A stretch of DNA of 64,000 bases from Marvinbryantia formatexigens DSM 14469 (GTDB lineage Bacteria > Bacillota > Clostridia > Lachnospirales > Lachnospiraceae), in NCBI RefSeq assembly GCF_025148285.1, contig NZ_CP102268.1, positions 620,001-684,000 on the forward strand, given 5' to 3'. The notes below the pieces were generated by a model. The model worked only from the letters and a program-made list of their open reading frames with translations, searched no databases and was not told the DNA's origin. Made by a program: the position numbers and the translations under genes. This document shows, piece after piece, positions 15,039 through 23,800 of this stretch (within the stretch, counting starts at the first letter, position 1; every line of letters starts with the position of its first letter).

Positions 15039-15899
15039 TTATTCTGCCGGTTTCTGGTAAAATCTTCCGGAAAGCTGCTCCGTGCGGATAGAATTGACAA
15101 ATGCGTGCGGGTCGGCTTCCTTGACCGCATTCATTACTTTCTTGGTTTCCGCGCAGGAAACAACGGAGTAAACCACGTTGCGCTCGCAGTGCCCATAAGA
15201 GCCTTCGCCCTCCAGAATCGTCGCACCGTGATGGCTCACCTGCGCAATCGCGTCGCTGATTTCCTGCGGCTTATTGGTAACGACAAACAGGGTCTGTCTC
15301 TGGTATTTCTTATACATGCTATGCAGAACCTGCGTGGACGTATACTGGAAAATGATAGAATACAGCGCCTTGTCCCATCCAAACAGCAGCCCCGCCGCAG
15401 AAAGAATCACAATGTTCAGTCCAAGCACAAGATTAAAGGATTCCATTCCTTTTTTCTCTGACAGGAAGATGGCAATAAAATCCGTTCCGCCCGTCGTCGC
15501 ATTCATCGAGAAACATACGCTGATAACAAAACCATTTATCATGCCGCCGAAAATACTGATCAGCAGCAAATCATATGTGATTTTATAGCCCGGTACCAGG
15601 TCCGTGAAAATACCGGTAAGAAAAATCATCAGGCAGGAATACAGCGTAAATTTTTTTCCGATATAGCGGAAGCCTATGTACACCGGAAGGGCATTCAGCA
15701 GCACGTTCACCAGGGTATACGGAAGCTCCACATTCCAGAGCATCTGTGCTATCCGCTGCAGAAGAATCGTAAGCCCGGTCGCTCCGCCCGGATAAAGTCC
15801 CCCGGTACGTACAAAGGATTTAATATTCACTGCCATCAGCAAAGACATCAGGCAGATTACGACAATTCTCTTTCCATCTTCTTTTACATCAAATTTCAT
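15039..15899 (-). CDS. YitT-family membrane protein
   Basis: A 286-residue protein with the YitT membrane domain (about residues 10-205; VRTGGLYPGGATGLTILLQ, NATTGGTDFIAI are signature turns) and a C-terminal DUF2179 domain (about residues 210-280; GATILEGEGSYGHCERNVVY). Five or six helices are predicted by eye. Function is unknown for the family; a transporter or sensor role is suspected. The ATG at 15899 follows GAGGGAACGG. It forms a single unit between the DUF4342 system and the PanE-like gene. Length and domain order are normal. Confidence 0.9.
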   Translation of the reverse strand: MKFDVKEDGKRIVVICLMSLLMAVNIKSFVRTGGLYPGGATGLTILLQRIAQMLWNVELPYTLVNVLLNALPVYIGFRYIGKKFTLYSCLMIFLTGIFTDLVPGYKITYDLLLISIFGGMINGFVISVCFSMNATTGGTDFIAIFLSEKKGMESFNLVLGLNIVILSAAGLLFGWDKALYSIIFQYTSTQVLHSMYKKYQRQTLFVVTNKPQEISDAIAQVSHHGATILEGEGSYGHCERNVVYSVVSCAETKKVMNAVKEADPHAFVNSIRTEQLSGRFYQKPAE

Positions 15900-15935
15900 T
15901 ACCGTTCCCTCTCATATTCTCTTTCATGTTCCATA

Positions 15936-16856
15936 TTACAGTATGTTGCGTTCCCGCAATGCATCGGCAATCTTCTCATAGACCGGCATGGGAACTCCCC
16001 ACTTTTGTCCCATACGCACCACTTCATATACCAGTCCGTCAATCTCAGAAGACTTTCCCTGCCGGATATCCCGCTGCATGGAGGTAGACGCTTCCGGCGT
16101 CAGACTGTCCAGAATGTCAAGATTTGTTTTTACAATATCCACATGAAAGGGGATTCCCATTGCTGTCGCCAGCGCATCAATCTCCCGTATCAAAGCCGCA
16201 AAGGTATCGCGGATTTCCCCTTCCTTCTGCATTTCTCCCGCCTTTGCATCGTAATACTGTCCACATGCCGCTGCCGGGGATACATAAGAAAATTTCTGAA
16301 GGGCATCCCGCCGGATATTATCAGACAGCACCGCCTCAATGCCGGAATCCTCCAGGTCTTTTTTCACATCTTCAAGCACCGGACGATACTGTGACGGCTC
16401 GCGCACACCAAAAACTACCCGGAAAATATTTCCGTTCTGCCAGAGACAGCCCGGTCGTTTAATCTCCGCCGCAATATAAATACAGCCGTCTGTTACAAGA
16501 AGCTGCGGCAGCTTTTCCTGCAGGCGTCCACCCGTTCCGTATATATTCAGTATCGGAATTACCACCGTTTCCGGTTTTGCCACTTTTTGAATGAAGGGCA
16601 CCGTTTCTTCCAGAGAATAGCCCTTCACACAGACAAATATCACATCCGGCTGCTCATTGTAATGCTCCATATCCGCCGCTTTCACCGGACTGACTGTATA
16701 ATTTCCTTTTCTGGTCGTCTCCATCTGAATTCCGTTTTTCTGCATCGCTTCCAGATGCGCGCCGCGCGCAATCAATGTTACATCCTTTCCCGCTTCGGTC
16801 ATATAGGCGCCGATGCATCCGCCCGTTCCACCTGCACCAATCACTAAATATTTCAT
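15936..16856 (-). CDS. Ketopantoate reductase-family protein
   Basis: A 306-residue protein of the ApbA/PanE family, NADPH-dependent 2-oxoacid reductases. The N-terminal Rossmann motif is VIGAGGTGGCIGAYM (residues 4-18), followed by a helical C-terminal domain with the catalytic-Lys helix LQKFSYVSPAAA and SSEIDGLVYEVV. No other pantothenate gene is near, so ketopantoate itself may not be the substrate. The ATG at 16856 follows AGGAGAGG. The frame is also open to 17054, but that extension lies in a 42-bp repeat array (14 residues repeated) and is not real protein. Confidence 0.87.
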   Translation of the reverse strand: MKYLVIGAGGTGGCIGAYMTEAGKDVTLIARGAHLEAMQKNGIQMETTRKGNYTVSPVKAADMEHYNEQPDVIFVCVKGYSLEETVPFIQKVAKPETVVIPILNIYGTGGRLQEKLPQLLVTDGCIYIAAEIKRPGCLWQNGNIFRVVFGVREPSQYRPVLEDVKKDLEDSGIEAVLSDNIRRDALQKFSYVSPAAACGQYYDAKAGEMQKEGEIRDTFAALIREIDALATAMGIPFHVDIVKTNLDILDSLTPEASTSMQRDIRQGKSSEIDGLVYEVVRMGQKWGVPMPVYEKIADALRERNIL

Positions 16857-16922
16857 ATATCCTCTCCTGTTTTCTTCCCGGCATTTTGGGTAATCTGTTT
16901 TATCATTCCGCCCGCAAAAGGA

Positions 16923-17119
16923 TTGCAATATATATCCCCCGTAAGCATTTATGCAGCAAAAGAGTTGCAATATATATCCCCCGTAAGCATTTACGCAGCA
17001 AAAGAGTTGCAATATATATCCCCTGTGAGCATTTATGCAGCAAAATGGTTGCAATATATATCCACTTTGAGCATTTATACAGCAAAATACTGCGATAAGC
17101 AGCTCTGATAAGCATTTAT
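16923..17119. repeat. 42-bp tandem repeat after the nicotinamidase-like gene
   Basis: TTGCAATATATATCC recurs at 16923, 16965, 17007 and 17049, and GCATTTAT/C recurs at 16945, 16987, 17029, 17071 and 17112; spacings are 42, 42, 42 and 41. The last unit includes the TAA stop of the hydrolase gene, and on the minus strand every unit repeats TAAATGCT. The array fills the space up to the PanE-like gene. As 42 is a multiple of three, long frames stay open through it on both strands by chance. Confidence 0.93.
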
Positions 17120-17646
17120 GGCTTCACATAAATCTGGCACATTTTCATGGCTGCCAGCGCATTTTCGTGGCTCTGCGGCGTAACGCCCGCACAGCAGGAT
17201 GCGTCGACTGTCACCTTTATTTCCGGAGCAAATGCTTTTGTCAGCATCGCGTTTGAAATCACACAAATATCTGTGCACAGTCCAATGATTTCCACCTCGG
17301 TAACGTCTGCATAACAGCCCTTTTCCCAGTCCAGAGCATATTCACTGGAACCAAATGTCTCTTTTTGATAAATCTTCATTTCCGACAGATTCACCGTCCC
17401 GCGAATCTGCTCGCAGAGCTCCCAGCCAGCCGTCCCCTTTATGCAGTGCGGCACCGGAAGATTTTTTCCTTCCTGGGTTTCCAGATAATTTTCTCCGTGC
17501 GTATCCATCGTGAATACAATCCGTTCTCTGTCCTTCTGATAGCTGCGTATTTTCTCCACCACAGCCGGTACAATCGCCTGCGCCTCTTTCGTGCCGAGCG
17601 CCCCGTCAATAAAATCCTTCTGCATATCCACTACCAGCAACATTTT
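17116..17646 (-). CDS. Isochorismatase-family cysteine hydrolase, nicotinamidase-like
   Basis: A 176-residue protein with the catalytic triad of the family: Asp8 in LVVDMQKDFIDG, Lys in HCIKGTAGWEL, and Cys in GLCTDICVISNAM. FTMDTHGENY supplies the Asp and His that bind metal in nicotinamidases. It probably hydrolyses nicotinamide or a related amide. The start at 17646 (MKMLLVVD) has CAGGAGAAAAT upstream; the longer frame to 17706 runs through a terminator. Its stop codon forms part of the 42-bp array. It is preceded by the terminator at 17678-17711, so it has its own promoter or reads through. Confidence 0.88.
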   Translation of the reverse strand, partial: KMLLVVDMQKDFIDGALGTKEAQAIVPAVVEKIRSYQKDRERIVFTMDTHGENYLETQEGKNLPVPHCIKGTAGWELCEQIRGTVNLSEMKIYQKETFGSSEYALDWEKGCYADVTEVEIIGLCTDICVISNAMLTKAFAPEIKVTVDASCCAGVTPQSHENALAAMKMCQIYVKP

Positions 17647-17677
17647 CATTGTTATTTTCTCCTGTCTTTTCACGCGC

Positions 17678-17711
17678 AAAAAGCTCCCCACGGCTTTGCC
17701 GTGCAAGGAGC
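17678..17711 (-). terminator. Rho-independent terminator after the ArsC/Spx gene
   Basis: On the minus strand GCTCCTTGCACGGC / AAA / GCCGTGGGGAGC forms a 12-bp stem followed by TTTTTGCG. It lies 43 bases past the ArsC-family stop and just before the nicotinamidase-like start. Confidence 0.85.
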
Positions 17712-17753
17712 CCTTCCGGCGCCCTTGCCGGAAATCTTTGCATATGTTTTATG

Positions 17754-18101
17754 TTACAGTTTTTCTTCCCACTCCTTCTCCCGGAAGCCAAGCAAAACGC
17801 CGTCCTCCAGAACCACAAGCGGCCGTTTTACCAGCATCCCGTCGGAAGCAAGCAGGGCAAACTGTTCTTCCTCACTCATCGAAGCAAGCTTGTCCTTCAG
17901 CCCCAGCTCGCGGTACAGCATTCCGCTGGTATTGAAAAATTTCTTCAGCGGCTGTCCGCTTTTTTCATGCCACGCCTTTAATTCCTCCACCGTCGGATTT
18001 TCCTCTTTAATATGGCGGTCTGTGTATGCAATGCCGCGGGCATCCAGCCATTTTTTCGCCTTCTGGCAGGTACTGCATTTCGGATATTCAATAAACAGCA
18101 T
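17754..18101 (-). CDS. ArsC/Spx-family protein
   Basis: A 115-residue thioredoxin-fold protein, YffB/MgsR type: KCSTCQKAKKWLDARGI gives the CxxC active site at residues 9-12, and VKRPLVVLEDGVLLGF the conserved basic and edge strands (residues 90-106). Members are either glutaredoxin-linked arsenate reductases or Spx-like regulators that bind RNA polymerase; the CxxC pattern and length cannot separate them, and no arsenic genes are near. The ATG at 18101 follows AGGAGGGG. A good terminator follows. Confidence 0.87.
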   Translation of the reverse strand: MLFIEYPKCSTCQKAKKWLDARGIAYTDRHIKEENPTVEELKAWHEKSGQPLKKFFNTSGMLYRELGLKDKLASMSEEEQFALLASDGMLVKRPLVVLEDGVLLGFREKEWEEKL

Positions 18102-18287
18102 CTGTATCCCCTCCTTTGTGAAAACAGTATAACATGCAGCGCCTGTTTTTTCAATGGAAGTATGGGAATTTCCAGCCTCCGGCACCTGCTGCGGCGTGAA
18201 ACTTATCCTGTGAGTCTGCGCCCTGAGAACAAATGAAAATCCACTTACCATTCCAGTCTACCGTCCAGATAATAAGTGGTAATCCAC

Positions 18288-19393
18288 TTACTGTTTCAGC
18301 TCCCGATAGGTGTAGGCGATAACCGCCGCCGACATAAGGAAGGTCAGCACATCGGACACCGGCATGGAATAAAGTACGCCGTCCAGCCCGAAGAAAACCG
18401 GAAGCAGCAGAGCAAAGCCAACGCCGAATACCACCTCACGCACCATAGATAACATGGTGGACGCCAGCGCTTTGCCCAGCGACTGCAGATAGATAAAGGT
18501 TCCCTTGTTTACGCAGGCGAAAATCATCATGCACAGATATATGCGGAAGGCTTTGACCGCAAACTCCGTATAATATACGCTCTCATTTGCCGCGCCGAAC
18601 AGCGCGATCAGCTGCCGCGGGAAAAATTCCACAATTATCAAGGCGACGGCGCCAACTGCCGCCTCGGAAACCAGCAACAAAGTAAAAAGATTTCTGGCAC
18701 GGTCTTTTCTTCCCGCCCCGATATTGTAGCCAACGATGGGGATACACCCCGCCGCCATGCCGACTGCAATCGAAATGACAATCTGGAAGAACTTCATTAC
18801 AATTCCCACAACTGCCATCGGAATCTGCGCGTACTGCGCCTGTCCGAAAATTTCATCCATCGCGCCGTATTTCTGTATCATATTGTTGATTGCCGCCATT
18901 GCTGCAACAAGTGATATCTGTGAAAGAAAGCTGCAGATACCAAGCGGAAGGTATCTCTTTGTAAGAGAGACATGTATTCCAAAGCTTTCTCTGGAAAGCT
19001 TCACCGCCTTCATGTGGCAAAGATACCATATGGAAAGCGCCGCGGTCAGCACCTGTCCCGTAACAGTTGCGACAGCCGCTCCCATCATTCCCCAGTGGAA
19101 TCCGAAAATAAACAGCGGGTCGAGCACAATATTCACCGCAGCGCCCGCCAGCGTGGAAATCATGGCAAATTTCGGGCTGCCATCCGAGCGGATAATCGGA
19201 TTCATCGCCTGCCCGAACATATAAAACGGCACGCCAAGGGTAATATAAAAGAAGTATTCCCGTGAATGATAAAAGGTTTCCTCATTTACCCTGCCGCCAA
19301 ACAGTGTCAGAATCGGGTTCATAAACAGCAGATAGATAGCGGCAAGCAGCAGACCGGCTCCGTCTCCAGGAATGTATTCGATTTTTGTTCCAT
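18288..19393 (-). pseudogene. MATE transporter gene with a large internal deletion
   Basis: A strong site (GTGAGGAGG) and ATG at 19393 encode MEQKSNTFLETEPV, the usual N-terminus of a clostridial MATE exporter. The next bases should encode about 95 residues of helices 1-3, but the sequence passes straight to LLLAAIYLLFMNPILTLFGG in another frame. From there the protein is normal to 18288 (SDGSPKFAMISTLAGAAVNI, NKGTFIYLQSLGKAL). The break is a deletion of roughly 280-300 bases with a frameshift. About 350 residues of open frame remain, but without the first helices no exporter can form. A short hairpin (AAGTGG / CCACTT) covers the stop. Confidence 0.75.
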
Positions 19394-19536
19394 TTTTCTT
19401 CCTCCTCACATAAAAACAAAAAAATAATGTGTGGCAAACAGCCGGATTTACGCCGTTCGCCACACACTGTATCTTATATTATATGTGTTTTTCAAAAAAT
19501 TTTCAAAGGACATTTTTCACAAATTTCTAAAGCCCT

Positions 19537-20937
19537 TCAGGGAACGATACCGTCACAAATATAATCCACTGCTGTATCCTTTCCCGCCAGAAAGTCTTCT
19601 GCAGTCTGCACAATCTCAATTTCCGGCTGAAGCTGCCCGGACACCCCGTATGCCGAAGAGAAATCCTTCGTAGAACAATAGAGTGTGCTGCCGTCCGGAA
19701 GCGTTTTCTGCACAAGCTCTCCAAATGCAAGCACGCCTCCTGTCGGCTCCCCGACAAGCTGCGCTCCAATTTCCTGCAAATCCAGCGCGTTCATCACCCC
19801 GGAGGAAAACGTCTGCGGTCCAGTCAGGCAATACAGACTGCTGCCCTTCTCCCGGAATTTTTCCAGCGTTTCCAGAAGCGGGCGGATTACCTCACTGTTT
19901 CCGCCGCTGTTATGGCGCAGGTCGATAATCACTTTCTCCGGCGCATCGGCAAGGAGCTGCTGCTCCAGCTTCTGCGCAAATTCCCGCATCGTCATCCGCG
20001 GATTCTCCTGGCAGACATTATACTGCAAAAAAGCGCTTCCATCGTCCAGAAGCGTTGCATAGTAATAGCCGGACTGTGCCAGTGTCTGTGCCATCGGGTA
20101 AAATGAGGAATTCTGATAATCGTATTCGCCGTCAGACGCTTCCACCTCCATCGTGACCTCTTCGCCGGAAGCGATGTCCTTTGCGGTAATTTCCACAAAA
20201 GCAAGGCTGTCCGCAATGCCTGTGTATTTTAAGTTTTGCAGATACCGGATTTCCTGGCTGCACTGCATGTCCGCCCACTGCTGCGTTTCGCTGCTTATCA
20301 GCGGCAAAAGCTTCTCCCGAATCCGGGAAACCGCGGTTCCATTCACCGCTGTCAGTTCTTTTCCCACCAGTTCCCCGTACTCCTTCTGCGCCTGCACAAT
20401 CATCCAGTGCCCGTCGTAAATCATCACAAAAAACGGCAGCTCCGGTTGGGTGATATTCGCCGGCGGCAGCAGCATGGTGTGCTCATCGCCAAGCGCTGCA
20501 ACCAATCTGCGCATTGCATAATAATGCTCTGTCTCCCCGCAGTTATTCCAGCTTCGCTCCAGCTCATCAATCTGCGCGTCAAACTCCTCCTCTGTCATTT
20601 TCGTAAACGGCGACGGATGATGCTCCTTTATAAAATCCCGCAGCTCCAACGGGGATGAGGACGTATCATTTTGCTGCACTGTTTCTGCCGTCTGCACAGC
20701 ATCACCTGCTTCCACCGCTTCTGCAGTTTGCGTAGCGCCCTCTGCTTCCATCGCTTCTATCGTCTGCGCAGCATCACCTGCTTCCACCGCTTCTGTCGTC
20801 TGTGCAGCATCACCTGCTTCCACCGCTTCTGCAGTTTGCGCAGCGCCCTCTGCTTCCACCGTCTGCGCAGCCCCCGCTCCCCGGATGGGTGCTGTCAGCG
20901 CCGCTGCCAGAAAAATTCCCACAATATATTTTTTCAC
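19537..20937 (-). CDS. Secreted S41-family peptidase with N-terminal repeats
   Basis: A 466-residue exported protease. A signal peptide (VKKYIVGIFLAAALTAP) is followed by about 13-residue repeats of the type EAVEAGDAAQTT (residues 25-90), an acidic spacer. The mature part contains HPSPFTKMTEEEF, LGDEHTMLLPP and the S41 catalytic region TFSSGVMNALDLQEIG (nucleophile Ser about residue 384), then GEPTGG. It resembles tail-specific proteases without a visible PDZ domain. The GTG at 20937 follows GGGGAGGGAAAG. Its role, perhaps surface-protein turnover, is inferred. The repeat number is likely to vary among strains. Confidence 0.82.
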   Translation of the reverse strand: MKKYIVGIFLAAALTAPIRGAGAAQTVEAEGAAQTAEAVEAGDAAQTTEAVEAGDAAQTIEAMEAEGATQTAEAVEAGDAVQTAETVQQNDTSSSPLELRDFIKEHHPSPFTKMTEEEFDAQIDELERSWNNCGETEHYYAMRRLVAALGDEHTMLLPPANITQPELPFFVMIYDGHWMIVQAQKEYGELVGKELTAVNGTAVSRIREKLLPLISSETQQWADMQCSQEIRYLQNLKYTGIADSLAFVEITAKDIASGEEVTMEVEASDGEYDYQNSSFYPMAQTLAQSGYYYATLLDDGSAFLQYNVCQENPRMTMREFAQKLEQQLLADAPEKVIIDLRHNSGGNSEVIRPLLETLEKFREKGSSLYCLTGPQTFSSGVMNALDLQEIGAQLVGEPTGGVLAFGELVQKTLPDGSTLYCSTKDFSSAYGVSGQLQPEIEIVQTAEDFLAGKDTAVDYICDGIVP

Positions 20938-20962
20938 AGCTTTCCCTCCCCGCACAAGCTTT

Positions 20963-21077
20963 CCTTCTATAATAATAACAGCATTTTGCTATCGCCCTCC
21001 GGTATCCGCCCGGCTTCCCCACATAATATTCTTTCTATATAATAACAACGTATGCTGTCGTCCTCCGGCTCATCCGC
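20963..21077. repeat. Degenerate tandem duplication (66-68 bp) at the 3' end of the 186-residue gene
   Basis: TCTATAATAATAACA (from 20966) and TCTATATAATAACAA (from 21034), and CCTCCGG at 20996 and 21062, align two diverged copies 66-68 bases apart. One copy ends in the last codons and stop (21070-21072) of the gene; the other lies in its 3' flank, before the peptidase gene. Confidence 0.65.
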
Positions 21078-21630
21078 ACAGATAAAATCTGATATCCGCA
21101 TCGGAATACAGCGCAAGACTGACGGAGATTTCCAGCATACGGCTGTTCAGCCGGTGATACATGACCGCCGGCTTCCAGGGAATCCCTGTCAGATATTCAC
21201 GTTCGCGCCCCGTGAGCGGCGCAAACATTTTCTGAAGCCGCGCTTCCCGGTCGCGCCGGATGGTGCCAAACGGGCAGGAAACATACAGATGCTCTTCGCC
21301 GTTCCGGGCAATCTGCTTTTGCAGCAGCACCCACAGCTCTTTTTCCTGCAGACCTTCCGTGCTGATTTCGCGCGCATTCTCCGGTAATGTTTCCAGAAGA
21401 ATGCCGCGCTCTGTCAGATGACGATAAACTGTCTTTTCCACCCGCTCGCGGGGTGTGGGAAAAGTGAGCTGCCGCATAATGGCGTCCGTCGTATATCCAA
21501 GGTCACACAAATGACGAATGGCATCACCGCTGGCGGCATCGTGCATAAAATCAGCCAGCGCTTCCTGGAAATATTTTGATGTCTCTTCTCCCTGCTTTCC
21601 CGCAGACGACCGCCGCCCCTCATCTTCCAC
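21070..21630 (-). CDS. Unknown 186-residue protein
   Basis: A soluble, charged protein starting at a GTG behind GGGGGAGAGC. Residues 20-80 look helical (YFQEALADFMHDAASGDAIR, LCDLGYTTDAIMRQLTFPTP) and could be a helix-turn-helix-like fold. The C-terminal part (LTGREREYLTGIPWKPAVMYH) is compact. There is no signal peptide or membrane segment. I do not recognise the family, but codon use and the initiation site argue that it is real. It lies between the sigma-factor operon and the S41 peptidase, and its stop codon lies within a degenerate duplication. Confidence 0.6.
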   Translation of the reverse strand: MEDEGRRSSAGKQGEETSKYFQEALADFMHDAASGDAIRHLCDLGYTTDAIMRQLTFPTPRERVEKTVYRHLTERGILLETLPENAREISTEGLQEKELWVLLQKQIARNGEEHLYVSCPFGTIRRDREARLQKMFAPLTGREREYLTGIPWKPAVMYHRLNSRMLEISVSLALYSDADIRFYLCG

Positions 21631-21825
21631 AACGCTCTCCCCCTTCCCTTTAAAAGTCCCGGTTCATTTTCTCAACTTCTCCAAACAAATATCTTTACTG
21701 TTCCTTGACAATAAGCTTACCACAGACACAACCAGCCTTCAAGTCCTTTGTCAGGCTGCCGGACCTCCTCATCGCATTTCAGGTTACGGTTCAGGCGTCA
21801 GCTATGCAGGTCACAGAGCGCCTGC

Positions 21826-21871
21826 TAAAACAGAGGGGGACACCCCGTTCCTTTCTCCGGAGTGTCCCTCT
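21826..21871 (-). terminator. Terminator of the sigma-factor operon
   Basis: On the minus strand AGAGGGACAC (21862-21871) pairs with GTGTCCCCCTCT (21832-21843) with a two-base bulge, followed by GTTTTAG. It lies 135 bases past the 597-residue gene. The rest of 21631-22006 shows no gene. Confidence 0.6.
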
Positions 21872-22006
21872 GAATGTTCTGTCAATTTTTACAGGATTCC
21901 CGCCTCTGCAGCTTTCTTTTCCCACACTTTTACTGGCATTCTCCCGTATTTTTATCGACGTACCTTTCCCGTATCTGCTCTCTGGCGCAAAAGCCTGCCG
22001 CAATCG

Positions 22007-23800
22007 TCAGTTTACGTTTATCCGCACGTAACGCTCTGTATAAGTCTCGCCCTCTTCCGGAATCACAGTTCCAGTTCCCGCTCTTCCCCAACACAGATAG
22101 AGATTATCCAGCATATCTTCGTCCACCACAAAGAGCATTGTATACTCCAGTGTTTCTCCGGCCGCCAGATCACAGTAGAAGAAATGGGAATTCAGTTCGC
22201 CGGCATATGGAGACTTGTCAAAGTAGATTGCTCTGTTTTCATACGTCATTGCGTCCTCCTGCAGGTTCAGCGGCTCTGTCCAGGTCTCGGCATACCGGTA
22301 GTTGCCCTCCTCCACCGGCTGCAGATAGGCTATGTTCGGAGCACCCGCCCAGAAATCTACCGCCGCATCACTGATATTCTCCGCCGTAAAGGTAACCTTT
22401 AAGAATTTACGGTTTACGCCCTCGTCGCGCGCAACCTCCTGCGGATCTGATCCATCGTCGCTGTCACTGTAAGTAACCCTTGTATAAGAAGATGCCGTCC
22501 CGTCTTCATTGATGTTGGATGCAATGCGAGCTTCGTAATCAAAGAAATTTTCCTGCGGATAATCTGCAACAGAGTCAATGATTTCTGCACTCTCTACCAT
22601 AATTCTGGTCGTATTGCTCTCCGATATCCCACTCTCCTTATCAACAAAGCTATCCAACGCCTCAAAGCTGTCTCCGATATCATAAATGTATTCCTGGGGC
22701 ACGCCAAACTCCAGTCTCGCCTGTTCTTCCTGCTCGTACTGTTCCATAGATTCTGCCAGAGCTTTCTCCCGCGCTTCCTTCTCTTCTGCGCTCATGTACT
22801 CCAGCACTTCCTCCTGCTTTGTGAATTGCAGACCTTCCGCCACCTTCACAAGCTCTTCCATGCTAAGGTCATTGCCCCCGAAAATAATGCATACAAAACC
22901 TTCTGTCTCGTCGAAGAGATAAATGCGTTTGTCAAAGGTTCTGGTCTCTCTCTCCAAATCGTAATTCAGCGTAATCAGATGCGCCTCCATGCCGTTGATC
23001 GTAGTTTTTTCAATGCTCTTAACGTTATCCACGTCCAACTGATCCGGCTGCTGGTCCAGAGTATTTGCCGTTGCCAGATAGATGCTGATGCCATCCTTCC
23101 CGGAACCGTCCGCGCTCCATATCAGCTTACCCATATTTTCCCTTGTTTCGTACCCCTCCGGAATATAACCAGCTTCCACTTCGATTGCATTCGGCGTCAG
23201 CTCATAATTAAATTCCAGCTTGTAGCTCAATGTGTCCTCTGTTTGCTCGACCGTCTTTGAGAACATACCGTTGATTGCCATGACGGTGACGGAGGATACA
23301 GCAAGGATGCCCATTGCCGCTGCCAGCACTGCCCAGCGTCCCGTTTTTCTGCCGCGCCCTGACGCGCTCCGGCGTCCGTCCGTCTTCCGCGCATATGCCC
23401 TGTTCTGCCTCTCGGTCCGCTGCTCATACGCACCCGGCTGTCCTGCATACGTACTGCTCTGATATGCACCCTCCTGCTGTCCTGCATACGCGCTGCTCTG
23501 ATATGCACTCTCCTGCTGTCCTGCATACACATCACTCTGATATGCACTCTCCTGCTGTCCTGCATACGCGCTGCTCTGATATGCGCCCTCCGGCTGCTCA
23601 TACGCACTGCTCTGATATGCACTCTCCTGCTGTCCTGCATACGTGCTGCTCTGATATGCACCCTCCGGCTTCCGCTTCATGGCTGCATCCGCGCGCACAA
23701 AGCTGTACGCCTCCTGAATCTTCTGCTCTGTCAGCGCCGATGTGCTGATATTCTGGCGCAGAATCCGTTTCATTTCCGCCTTTGAGTATTTTCTATCCAT
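22007..23800 (-). CDS. Membrane anti-sigma-like protein with repeats
   Basis: A 597-residue single-pass protein paired with an ECF sigma gene. Residues 1-40 are helical and cytoplasmic, a likely sigma-binding region. Residues 45-125 are six 12-13-residue repeats of the type GAYQSSAYAGQQE. After a basic stretch comes one membrane helix (WAVLAAAMGILAVSSVTVMA, about residues 155-175). The outside part has a DUF4367-like segment (AGYIPEGYETRENMG, about residue 212), a Glu-rich coiled region and a C-terminal beta domain (FLKVTFTAENISDAAVDFW). It probably holds the sigma factor and senses an envelope signal. Its start overlaps the sigma stop by 8 bases. The anti-sigma role is inferred from context. 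Confidence 0.75.
   Translation of the reverse strand: MDRKYSKAEMKRILRQNISTSALTEQKIQEAYSFVRADAAMKRKPEGAYQSSTYAGQQESAYQSSAYEQPEGAYQSSAYAGQQESAYQSDVYAGQQESAYQSSAYAGQQEGAYQSSTYAGQPGAYEQRTERQNRAYARKTDGRRSASGRGRKTGRWAVLAAAMGILAVSSVTVMAINGMFSKTVEQTEDTLSYKLEFNYELTPNAIEVEAGYIPEGYETRENMGKLIWSADGSGKDGISIYLATANTLDQQPDQLDVDNVKSIEKTTINGMEAHLITLNYDLERETRTFDKRIYLFDETEGFVCIIFGGNDLSMEELVKVAEGLQFTKQEEVLEYMSAEEKEAREKALAESMEQYEQEEQARLEFGVPQEYIYDIGDSFEALDSFVDKESGISESNTTRIMVESAEIIDSVADYPQENFFDYEARIASNINEDGTASSYTRVTYSDSDDGSDPQEVARDEGVNRKFLKVTFTAENISDAAVDFWAGAPNIAYLQPVEEGNYRYAETWTEPLNLQEDAMTYENRAIYFDKSPYAGELNSHFFYCDLAAGETLEYTMLFVVDEDMLDNLYLCWGRAGTGTVIPEEGETYTERYVRINVN

Noticed and set aside
16857-17054. N-terminal extension of the PanE-like protein with 14-residue repeats
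   Set aside because: The extension lies in the 42-bp array, and the Rossmann start and ribosome binding site are at 16856.
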